Shown here piece after piece: positions 46,901 to 57,952 of a DNA stretch of 64,000 bases. Origin of the DNA: Takakia lepidozioides. Taxonomy: Eukaryota > Streptophyta > Takakiopsida > Takakiales > Takakiaceae. A program made the translations under genes and the position numbers. The first letter of the stretch is position 1. Every line of letters starts with the position of its first letter. The notes below the pieces were generated by a model, which was not told where the DNA came from, did not search any database, and was given only the letters and a program-made list of their open reading frames with translations. The stretch spans positions 17,050,001 to 17,114,000 of the forward strand of contig CM060734.1 in assembly GCA_030704615.1 (NCBI GenBank), in the 5' to 3' direction.

Positions 46901-49900
46901 GTGAGTGGGTTCATGCTCGTAGGCCACCAGAAGCTGCAGGCCGGCCACACGAGTCATTCTCGAGGGAGAGGAATGCTGGTGTGCAGCATTGCATGGAGGC
47001 GAGTGGAGGGCCCTGGTCACATTATGAAAATTCTGCCCACAAAGCATCCGTTCTAGCAGTATAGCCGTCTTGCTGTATGTATGGATGATGATTTTTGCTA
47101 TATTTTGTTTTTGCCTTAATCCTTTAAGGCCAGTGATTGGTTGAAAATCAGATGTCCATCAAGGAATGGATCATAAAAGAAGCATCTGGTTTTGCCACAT
47201 CTGTCCAAGGGAAAGGGGATTGTTTTTCTCGTATAATGGCACCTACGGAAGGGGAGAGAAAGACAGACTGTGCCCTGTTTATGTGAGGTATCTTGAGAGC
47301 CAACTCCAGGGAATAACTCTCCTGGAGGGTGCGGTCGGATTTTAGTCTTGAGGAAGTGAAAAACTGGGCCTGAAGTTGCTAGGTCACTCTAGCACAGCTG
47401 ATGAGCTGACTAGAGGGGATTGAATGTCCCATTCAAGCCCAGGCCGCCTCCTCTCAAGTAATGTGTTCCCTGATCTCCTGCAGGAAAATCATTGGCAGCC
47501 ACCTCATCTCTCTTCTAGGCGGCAGGAAGCCCAAATGACTCCCTTGCAAGTGGGTCCGCCACCAGGCTTTCAGGTGGGTGTTTTAGCAGGTACCTTGTGA
47601 ATTGCCTAAGTGGATGTCACATGCTTGTGTTTGTCAGGGGGCCATTAGGGAAGGTAGTTGTGAACTTACTGCCTTTGGACCTGGATGGGCCAGAGTTGCA
47701 ACTTGGTACATTGATTATTTACAGGTTGGCCAATGCAAATGCCAGATTTCTGTCCATTTGTGAGGTGTGTTGGCAGTCGGCTATCAAAGCTGTGGTTTCA
47801 GATGCGTTTTTCCAAAAGTCCATAGTGCCTTCTCTTTTGTTTTTTGGGGGGTACTACCTTTTACTAAGTCAAACAGTGCACACCTCTGTGAAGTATAGTC
47901 AAGTTCAAGTCCAACATTTGAGCTTCTTGATTCCTCGTCTTGTCTTGCCTGAACATGGTATCCAAACAGTACTCATAGCTTGATTGTTTGTCACCTTTGA
48001 GCTGCTGACTGATGTGAGGGAATGGTGTTTCAAGTGAAGATCTTGAGTGTGGTTGGGGTTATTGAAGGATTGTGGCCTCGGGCTCTTGCAGAGCTCCAGA
48101 GTCTCAGCACCAGTTTCCTCCTTCGGTCATCCTCCAACATCTACGGGAGTGAGTGCACCTTTAGGCTTTGATGGCATCGCACGTTCAACAGCTCCTTTTC
48201 AGATGTCCCATGAGCCAAGGGCCAGTGCCCAAGGGTCATTGGCTGGGAGGTCATCTCCAGTTTGTCTGTCAGCTCCCCCAGGCTTTGAGGGTGTTGCTGC
48301 TGCCATGTCAATGGTAAGACCAACAGTCATGGTAATGTTGTCCTGTTCATCATTTTCCCTATGGTAGACTAACCCTATGGTATTGATTTGTCATGGGTTC
48401 AGTTGTTAATATTTTACAGCACACCTGTATAATTGGCGGGAGTGTGCAACCCTGTAGAAGGACTGTGATACATATGGAGATAAGGCTTCTCCTTGGTCAC
48501 GTTCAGCAATGCCTTACCAATTGTATCACAGCAAGTCTCCTCTGATCAGGCAACTTGTCAGGGAAGGCCATCAGTATCAAATTGAGTGCTGGTAACCTGT
48601 ACTGAGAACTTTTGATCAAAGGGTATTGTAATATATGGCTGTCCTGTGCATCAACTGGTGTAGTGCCTAACTGTTACTGATTCGCTTACTGTTGATCTAG
48701 ACTGACACTTGAGTGTGGTGAGAGGGCAGCAACTGATCAAGCCGTGCCCCACTCGTTACCTATGTATTTACTGGTTGTTGTAGTGATTTAGAATCACTGT
48801 GAGTGTAGTCAGATCTTGGGCTATCTTACCAACATGTAGAAGTTCAGTGAATGACATGTCAGTTTTGAATCTGTGGACTTAAGTCATTGTAACCCCTTAA
48901 ATTTGACAGAATGTTGGTCTGTAGGGAGCCCCACAGCCTAGAATGAAGCAGGCTCAGTCAGCTGTGTTGATGGATGTAAGCGCTCCACCAGGCTTTGAAG
49001 GTGTTGCTGCTATGGCAACACAGTCATTCCCCACAGAGGCAATCAGCCCTGTATGTGCAGGTCTGTTGCATGAGATGATATTCAATTTGTTGTTTTCCTG
49101 GATCTGCAAATTTTGTCAGGAGAGGGTGGACCGAAATTGCGTAATAGAAGGTGTTTCCATTGGACTTCCACAAGGCAAAACTACATTTGCTAGTTCTTTG
49201 CTATTGCAGGCAGAGTTGTATTATTGAAGGACTTCCATGGTGAGATGTTCACACTTGCAGGAGTCACCTCCCTTCTCCACATTAGCTAGGGAAAGTATTT
49301 GCATTTGATTGATGCCATTAGTCATAGGCTGCTTGTCTCAGATTGTAGTGTGGTTGCTTTCTGTTTGCAGACACACATAGGCAACCCCCACTGGCTACCC
49401 CTGAGGAGTTAATTTGCATGTCACAGAAAGTGCTGCTTGAGACCAGACCTTCTACCTTTAGTTCTGAACAATCTGAACCCAAGAATACTCACACTATGAA
49501 CCCTGAGAGTCCAACCCAGTGTGTTCGCCCTCAAGTGGATGAGCAATATCCAGATACGGAGCCTACAGAAAGCAACACGGTTACCTTCAGTTGTAAACAA
49601 TCTTCACTTCACAAAATTTTGAATGTGAACCCTGAGCATCCAGCCCAGTTTGATCATCAGCAAGCCAGGGATTCCAACGTCAGCAACTTTGAGCCGGTGA
49701 AGGAGCTTGCAAATAGCAACATAGTACCCTCCGTCAGTTTGTCTCTCTTAAACTCCAACATAAGCTGTAGACTCTCACCCAACCCAGACAAGGGAATTAG
49801 CAGGGCAACAAATATCCATGAGAGGAGGAAACTTAAGGCAAAAGATCATGTGTTGCAAAATGGCAAGGCTCCTCAGCGGCGCAACTGCCGTAAGTCTATA

Positions 49901-52900
49901 GACTCGGGTGGGGATTTTCTTCCTCGTAGCTCAGACCACTTAAATGCTGGTCCAGTTGATAGTGTTGAGATTAGGGAGAGCAAGGAGGATGCCCCTGCAA
50001 GGAGAAACAAAACAGACTCAGGAAAGGGCAGGATGGCTGATACTCATTTCAGTAGCTCAATGGAGACTGATGACATTGACGTCCATCAATCGACGCTATC
50101 CAAGATGGGCCAGATGGAACACTCAATGGTCACTGTGAACAAAGGCAAACGAAAAAGAAGGGAAACTGTGGACAAGGAAGAAGTGCGCAACAATGTCTTG
50201 CCTTCACCTATGGGCAGGGTGAAGAAAGGTAAACGCAAACGAAGCGAAACCGCGGACGAGGAAGAAGTGCACAATGATGTCGTTCCTTCACCTAGAATGG
50301 CCAGGTTGCAGCTTCTTGGAAATTGGAATGGGAAAGTGAAGGCTTCTACGACCTGCAAGAAGGTAGCACCAGCAGTGGAGGAGAGTACTGTGGATGAAGC
50401 TGTTCTGGAAGTTGGTAAGACAATGAAAGGGAAGCCGGGCCACAGAGCCATAAGGAGGCTCATAAGAGAAGTTGAGGAGAGTCCTGTATATAAGGAGGAA
50501 GCTGCTCTGGAAGCTGGTAAGACAAAGAAAGAGAAGCCTTGCCACCAAGCAGTCAGGAGACTCACAACAGCAGTGGAGAAGAATCATATATGTAAGGAGG
50601 ACGCTGCGTTGGATGGTGTTAAGACAAAGAAAGAGAAGCCGACTCTCCGAGCAGTCCATAGGTTCATCACAGCGGTTGAGGAGAGTCCTGTGTGTAAGGA
50701 GGAAGCTGTTCTGGAAGGTGGTGAGCCAAATAATGAGAAGCCCTGCCTTGAATCAGTTAATGAGTTCACTACAGCGGTGGAGAAGAGTCCCGTGTGTAAG
50801 GAGGAAGCTGTCCTGGAAGGTGGTAAGAGAAAGAAAGTGAAGCCACGCAGCAGAGCAGTCAGGGGGCTCACAACAGTGGTGGAGGAGAGTTCTGTGTGTA
50901 AGGAGGAAGCTGTCCTAGATGATGGTAACAGAAAGAAAGAGAAGCCGAGGCACAGAGCACTCACAACAGCAGTGGAGGAGAGTTCCGTGTGTAAGGAGGA
51001 GGCTGTTATGGATGGTGGTCAGAGAAAGAAAGAGAAGCCAAGACACAGAGCAGTCAGGGCTCTCACAACGGTGGTGGAGGAGACTTCTGTATATAAGGAG
51101 GAAGCTGTCATGGATGGTAGTAAGAGAAAGAAAGTGAAGCCAAGCCACGGAGCAGTCAGGGCGCTCACAACAGTGGTGGAGGAGAGTTCTGTGAGTAAGG
51201 AGGACGCTGTCATGGATGATGCGAAGAGAGAGAAAGAGAAGCCAAGCCATGGAGCAGTCAGGGTGCTCACAATAGCGGTGGAGCAGAGTTCTGTGTGTAT
51301 GGAGGAAGATGTCTTGGAGGGTGGCATGAGAAAGAAAGAGAAGCCAAGGTACGGAGCAGTCAAGGGGCTCACAACAGCGGTGGAGGACAGTTTGGTGTGT
51401 ATGGTGGAAGATGTCCTGGATGGTGGTTCAAGAAAGAAAGAGAAGCCAAGCCACGGAGCAGTCAGGGGGCTCACAACAGCGGTAGAGGAGAGTTCTGTGT
51501 GTAAGGAAGCTGTCATGAATGGTGGTAACAGAAAGACAGAGAAGCCAAGGCACGGAGCAGTCAGGGGGCTCGTAAGAGCGGTGGAGGAGAGTTCTGTGTG
51601 TAAGGAGGATGCTGTCCTCGATGGTGGTAAGAGAAAGAAAAAGAAGCCAAGCCACGGAGCAATCAGGGGGCTCACAACAGCAGTGGAGGAGAGTTCTGTC
51701 TGTAAGACGGAAGCTGTCATGGATGGTGTTAAGAGCAAGAAGGTGAAGCCAAGCCACGGAGCAGTCAGGGCACTCAGAACAGCAGTGGAGGAGAGTTCTG
51801 TGTGTAAGGAGGAAGCTCTCTTGGATAGGTGTAAGAGAAAGCATGAGATGCCAAGCCACGGAGCAGTCAAGAGGCTCACAACAGTGGTGGAGGAAAGTCC
51901 TGTGTGTAAGGAAGGAGCTGTCCTAGAGGTTGGTAGGACACCAGGAAGTACCCATGGACTGGAGCTTGCCTGTCAGCAGAATGTCAGTTTGCAGGGCAGT
52001 TCAGCCAAGATTAGGCAACGAAAGGATATAGTGGGTCCCACCTCCGTCGGATGTGTAAGATGTTCAATCGACGGCTGGGCATGGCGCCATTGGGCTCGAA
52101 ATGGAGCCAAGCGAAGGTTGTTGAAGGTGGGAAGTCTGACAGGCAATGTCCCTACTCCGCTACGCTCAAACATCAGTGGTCCCAGCAATCTCCAGTCTGC
52201 GCGAACGAACCGTGCCAAACTCCGCAAACTTGCCGTTGCTGCAGAGGGGTCAGACATGCTGAGGTTCAATCAGCTCAAGGTCCAATCTTTTCTCATTTTC
52301 TCTTAGACTAGCTGCAGCAATTGAAGTCCTAGGAATGTTGCTTTCCAAGTCCTGTTGTGTGTGCATTACTCACACGGTGGTAAGGTTGCAAATTGTCTTT
52401 ACTGGTGTGACGAAGACGGGCTCATCAGAATTTCATCAACTGCAGCATGGGCTCAATCCATTTTGCTTCAAGCACTTCGCTGCCTGGCATAGCACTCTGC
52501 CCTGAGCTGACAATGTGTGCTAATGGAACCCTATGTATGGAAGTATTTCTGTTTCAGCCTTCACTTTGGTGGGTGGTTAGTCATACATTTAAAACAGCCA
52601 TAAGGGATCATGTCCAGCACCACTTCAACACTGATGTCTCCAAACACTTTCCTCCAAAACAAAAGAGAGCTTTGGACTATGTTTTCGCAGTCGCAATATT
52701 TCTCCCACCATTGAGACTTCTTGCAATCTTCCCCCGGTTCATAACACTGCTCTGGATTCCAAGTCTCTCTTGCTTGCCTGTTGTGTGTAAGTTGTATGAG
52801 GTTAGATGGCATGCTTGCATGCAGGTCTTTGTACAAATTTAAACATGTGCTCTGTTTGGGGATTTTGGGTGGCAGGCCCGCAAGAAGCTGCTGAAATTCC

Positions 52901-54460
52901 AACGTAGCAAGATCCATGACTGGGGCTTGGTGGCACTGGAGCCTATTGATGGGGAGGACTTTGTCATTGAATATGTGGGGGAGATCATTCGACGCCAGGT
53001 TCCTCTCTGTCCTTTCTCACATGAGAAAACCTCATACATAGCTTTTGAAATCAAAGGTATCCATATACTTGTAGGACTGGAGGGAAACAGCTGCTATTAC
53101 GGTAAGGAATCAATCAATTCAATATTTGGATAGTCAAATGGCAATACCAAAACTTCAAACCACAGGAAACAACAAGAGCTGATTACAAGGCTAAAGTGAG
53201 AGCTTGTGTGGTATTGGAACAGGTTTCAAATATAAGGGAGCGCCTATATGAGACCATGGGAATCGGCAGCAGCTATCTTTTTCGCATTGATGACGAGCTT
53301 GTGGTGGGTCCTTTGAGCTGTTCCCTTCTGCTACTAAACAATCAATATGTAGATTGCAGGGGCCGAAATTGCTTTAAGAGTGCTGATAACCTTATGAGAG
53401 ACAGTCAGGCTGAACATACTATGTAGAGGCTGGAAGACGAACCATAAATTCTTTGCAGAGGCTAAATTCGAGTTTCATAGGTCTGAATGCCATCTTCCAA
53501 TAAAATGAAAGCCTGGAATTGTTGTAAATGCACAACCCGTGATTCTCCTGATTTTCAGGCTGACAAGAACTAGGTGAGGAAATAACTTTTTGGGTCACTT
53601 TGAGCCTATTCTGATTTCTGGTCCGGCGTCCACCAAGTGAAAGGCTTTGTACTGTGACACGCAGGTGGATGCAACCCGGCGGGGTGGGTTGGCTAGATTT
53701 ATCAATCATTCTTGTGAGGTGAGGCCTTGCTGCCCCCTTTCTCCTTGTGTGTGGTTTTGAGAAGGATAGCCACCCTTATGATCTCCCTTGTTTTAGTGGT
53801 TGATGCAAATGCCAATGACACATTCTACTTTCTTTCTTTCTGTTGGTTTCTCTCTGAGTCTAGTAACAACTGCTAGTCATCTGAGGAAAGCATTTGGCGA
53901 TTGTGCAGCCTAATTGCTACACAAAAATAATAACAGTGGAGGGGCAGAAGAAAGTCGTGATCTATTCAAAACGTGCCATATTGGCGGGTGAGGAGCTTAC
54001 ATACGACTACAAGTTTCCATTAGAGCAGGAGAAGATCCCCTGTTTCTGCAGTGCTCTCAGGTATAGCCCGACATCATGTGGTGCTATCCCTCTTTCGCTG
54101 GCCCAGTTCATTACCAAGGCGGTATAGGCATTGAAAATTTAGGTGTCGGTTTGTGTTTTGTTGCTATATATCAGCCATTTGTTTCCTCACGACCCGGAAC
54201 AGAAGAGAGCAAGGATGGCCGAGGTGACTACTTTATTGACTTCTGTTGAGTTGCGGTTTGTTGGGTTGGCCTTAAGCTGAAGGCAACATTTCATCAGCAG
54301 TTTATTATTCCTTGCATTTAATAATTAGGTCCCGATTGGGTGGGGTGCTTCAGATCACACGAGCTCACTGCAATGGAATAATACCAGATATTAAGAAGAT
54401 CATTCACACAGTGTGATTTTACTCATTGATTGTGACAGATGTCGAGGTTCTTTGAACTAG
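43917..54460 (+). CDS. ATXR7: ATXR7-like SET-domain histone H3K4 methyltransferase, 12 exons
   Basis: Exons: 43917-45992, 46285-46401, 46639-47058, 47484-47573, 48092-48313, 48925-49060, 49371-52279, 52876-52998, 53223-53303, 53665-53718, 53909-54060, 54439-54460. All junctions are GT/AG and keep phase, giving 2,133 residues. Domains: a GYF-like segment at about residue 440 ([30 protein letters not shown]) and a second at about 693 ([20 protein letters not shown]); proline motifs APPGFEG in exons 5-6; a 34-residue repeat array in exon 7; the region [33 protein letters not shown]; then SET from about residue 1991. SET motifs are [52 protein letters not shown] and [11 protein letters not shown], ending in post-SET CFCSALRCRGSLN. 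The family methylates histone H3 Lys4 in the nucleus, and ATXR7 is an activator of flowering regulators in Arabidopsis. The first ATG at 43917 is chosen because the frame above it has no ATG; an upstream exon is possible. Confidence 0.85.
44125..44678 (+). repeat. 276-bp tandem duplication in exon 1 (92 residues)
   Basis: The two copies begin near 44125 and 44401 and keep the reading frame. Both encode [27 protein letters not shown] and [11 protein letters not shown], with about 85% identity by eye. It lies in a low-complexity, Gly/Ser/Glu-rich part of the ATXR7-like protein before the first GYF segment. Confidence 0.85.
50350..51950 (+). repeat. In-frame 102-bp tandem array (about 15 units of 34 residues) in exon 7
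   Basis: Successive units carry [17 protein letters not shown], then a basic K/R cluster with [12 protein letters not shown]. Unit lengths are 34 residues, except one of 31 and one of 33. Early units (from 50350) are the most diverged and central ones the most alike. The frame is kept throughout, including the length variants. The array alternates acidic (EE, KEE) and basic (RKKEKP) patches, with a Cys in most units. It precedes the catalytic region by about 110 residues. Confidence 0.9.
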
Positions 54461-57400
54461 ATATGGTTTTCGGAGGCGCTGGGTTCACTCTCTGGTCGGC
54501 AAACAGGATATTAGCGGTGTCAAGGTATGGATGGTGAGCTTGACCAAGATGTAGTTGTTTCCAGAAATTTTCTATTTCCATATCCACCCGTCTGGCAAGG
54601 TGGATACAATTCAAGAGTTGAACACTCATTGCTGATGAATATGGGGGCCAGCCCTCTCTTTGGAGGTTCCTGTGTGCATACCCTGTTGAGGATGATGAAG
54701 GATGCCTTGGACCCTTGGGTCAATAGGTTGTGCTGGAATGTTGTCTACCACCAGCCAATGGCGCCTAGAGCATAGCAAGGCATAGAATAATACCGAGGGT
54801 TTTGTTGGGTTGTTGTGTACATGTGAATAACATTCGTAAATACAGATGACATGGTCAGCATGTAAGCTATCAGTCATGTTGGAAGGTTTTTTGTCTGCTA
54901 GACTGAGGAATAAGAAGAACGGACCTTTGAGCAAGTGCTTCTATATGAGGATAATTGTGAGCTGGTGGGTGAATAAGAGCTATGAGACAAGATTGCAAAT
55001 CAAGCATCTTGCTCTACTGTCTTATAAACAGTCTGTGGAAGGAAAGTAAATGATGCTCTGTCTCCACTTCTTGCATGAGGTGCTCATGATGTCTATGTTT
55101 GATATTGTGGGTAGTGACCATTTAATAATAACTTCTCTAGATAGAGAGACATATGTTGTTTGCCCAATTGTGGATGAAGCAAACCTGGGTCTTAGGGCCT
55201 CTTTCCGTGTGACCCCCTGACCCGTGGATGATGTAGGGCAGAGTCTGGGTCACCCCGTTTATGGTCCAGGGGTAAGGGCGACGATCCACCCATGGATACC
55301 AGGAGCCACCTTCTAGCCAGGTCGTGAGACCGTCTCTTCGCCTCTATGAGACGGACAGAGCGATCACGGTTGGTCATCCTGCGAGTCCGACTTGCTACAG
55401 CAGGTTGGAGAGAACTGCCTGGATTCATGGAACCCAAGAGCCCGCTATTTGCGGCAGTTACAAACTGGGTTGAGAGGGTGGAAAGGTCATAGTGCAAGGC
55501 ATTACCAACCAGTGCTTGGATAAATGACGTCAGCTTCAGGGGTCACATGGAAAGCGCAGCTTCTTTACTCCCTCGAAGGTGTGAAGGTTTTGTGTAGGCT
55601 TGGCCTGAGGCTCTATCCTAAAACAAGTTAGGATCTCTTCCTGTATTTTCTGAGAAAAGAGAAAAGGTTTAAGGTGTAATGAAGGATAGAGAGAGTGAAT
55701 ATTATCTCTCGTGGTTTACTGATAATAGTAAACTTGAGCATCAACGTGGAGCACATAAATAGAACGTACATAATGCCAAGTAGTTGCTCGTGGATTCAGA
55801 ACTTCACCAAGTCCATTGAGCATTTAAACCCCTGAATTTGTTCCCAAAATGATCCATGTTTTTGGCTTCTGTTGCATACTACACTCCCGGAGCTATGCAT
55901 TCCTTCCCTAACCAGCTTTTGTGGAATTTTCCATCATTTGTGTCTTGTCCAGAAATTATGATACCTTTGGTCTGTCACTATCTCGCAGAGTTCAAAAATC
56001 TCAAATTCCCTTTGGGATTAGCAGGGGTCCAATGAATTGATGGGGCTGGTTGAAAGCAACTAGTCTGCAAGTTGTATCAAGACCTAGTTCACATCTTGAG
56101 TTCACTTTGGTTTGAGCTCTTTCCATCCACATTGAAGCTGGCAACCGGTGTCAGATTGTTTCCAAAAGATCATGAGGGCTCTGGTAACTATTCCATGCAA
56201 GCAATATTTCAGAAACTTTGCAATACATCTGCATATGCAAGGGTTTCTACCAATCACATAATCTGTGTATGACTGAAAAAGACTCGGTGCCTGAGTCAGT
56301 TTCAGTAGATCCGTTGGCATTTTCTTTTATGCCTACCTTCTTCACCGTTGCTATCAGGATCTCTAAGACCCTGCAGCCAGATGGATTGTAACACTCCTTG
56401 TAGTGACAGTTGGTGGGACAGGGGGGGTTCACTTGCTAATACAAGGTCTCCCACCAAGCCTGGTTGTGGTTATCTCGTCAGCAACAGACTGTCTTGAGGA
56501 CATTTGGGAGGAGGGGGACAAGGGAAACTGCTGCTGCCATTGTTGAGGTATACCTTAGACGGCTGAGACATTGTTTTTCCCTGATACAGTCATGAGATAT
56601 AGAGACATTGCTTTCTTGATATTGTTCAAACATATATGGAGCTGTAATCCACACAGCAAATGTGACTCCCATGCTTCTTCAATGCTAGCCTGAAATTCTC
56701 GCATTTTCTTTCAACTAAATGTCTTAAGAGGAATGATCATTTTTGTCAGTTGCACATTGCATATTCATGTGGGAAGCTCTCATTAGCATTTGAACACTGT
56801 CGACCTATTCTCATTCCAATCCAGCAGCCCAGGCAAGCCTCGTGTAATGACTCTTAATCCAATGGATTTTCTTTGTTGATAAGGGAATGATTAAATTGCA
56901 AGCACTTTCTATGTACTGCTTGAGCCTGCTTTACTGTCTTACTGTCACAATTTAGTTGCTATCCATTGTTGCATCACCAAGTGCGGGGGTGAGCTTTCCT
57001 GAAAATGACATCTGTTTAGTCATAACCAGGCCTCTTTAGGCATGCCCTTGTTGGATCAAGTATGGCACACTCTGTCTCCAGCAACACATAGGTACCCCAT
57101 GATTCTACTAGTCATGGATCTGCAGCTTCAAAGCTGGACACATAAAGATCTAGTGGCTGCCATGCAATTCCTCCAAATCCAGTACCTCGCATGCTCTGTC
57201 AACATGACATTTTGTTTGTTACCTTCAAAATTCCTCGGCTTGGCCTTCTTCAAAATTGGAATTGTGAGAGTTGTTTTGTTGTGCGATCATCAGCGCAGCT
57301 GGTTTCGACTGCCCTACCAAATCATCAATATACTTGCCCACGAATTTCGTACATTATATCATAAAGCCATCGGGGAAACGATTCCTATTCTTGCGGGGCT

Positions 57401-57950
57401 GCTGTCCCATGAAAACCAGTGCGAGACGAGTCAAACTGAGGTAACCAGTTGTGTCTCAGCGTATTGGTTCTTAGAGTGTGCTGTATGTCCATTCAAGGTA
57501 GCGGCGATGTTTACGGATGTGACGTCAGAACTCAGAACCTCCCACCCCAAATTGTGATGTGCAAATTGTGCTGTACCTCTTCACAAACATACGCTGTGAA
57601 TAGATGGAGGCACTCCTACTAGAAAGGCAAGCAGAGATCACTCGCTCAGACGACGGTGAGGAGATGACAGACAGGTAAAATATTGACATGTGCTGGGAAG
57701 TTCTCATTCTGTTGTTTGGGGGACGGGAGGAGCTAGAGATGATGTATGCTTGGAAAGGACAAGAGGAGAGGGACGGAGAAGTTGCAGCTGCAAATGATGG
57801 TTCACTCCCACGCGTGATCCTTGAAGCTGGATGATGGTTTGCCCTGTATAGAGGAGCCTGCTGTTGCAATCGATTCTTGCATCGGGATTGCAAGTACACG
57901 AATTTATAAATATCGTCCGCCTCTTTCTCACTCACAGGCGGGGATGGCAT
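54461..57950. other. Intergenic stretch, no recognised gene
   Basis: This includes the 3' untranslated region of the ATXR7-like gene. Frames at 55192-55497 (minus), 57042-57557 (plus) and 57525-58322 (minus) are open but show no family motif, and their composition does not suggest coding. No transposon ends were recognised. Confidence 0.4.
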
Positions 57951-57952
57951 CG

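Noticed and set aside
51019-51879. 286-codon minus-strand frame with regular repeats
   Set aside because: It is the antisense shadow of the 34-residue array in the ATXR7-like gene.
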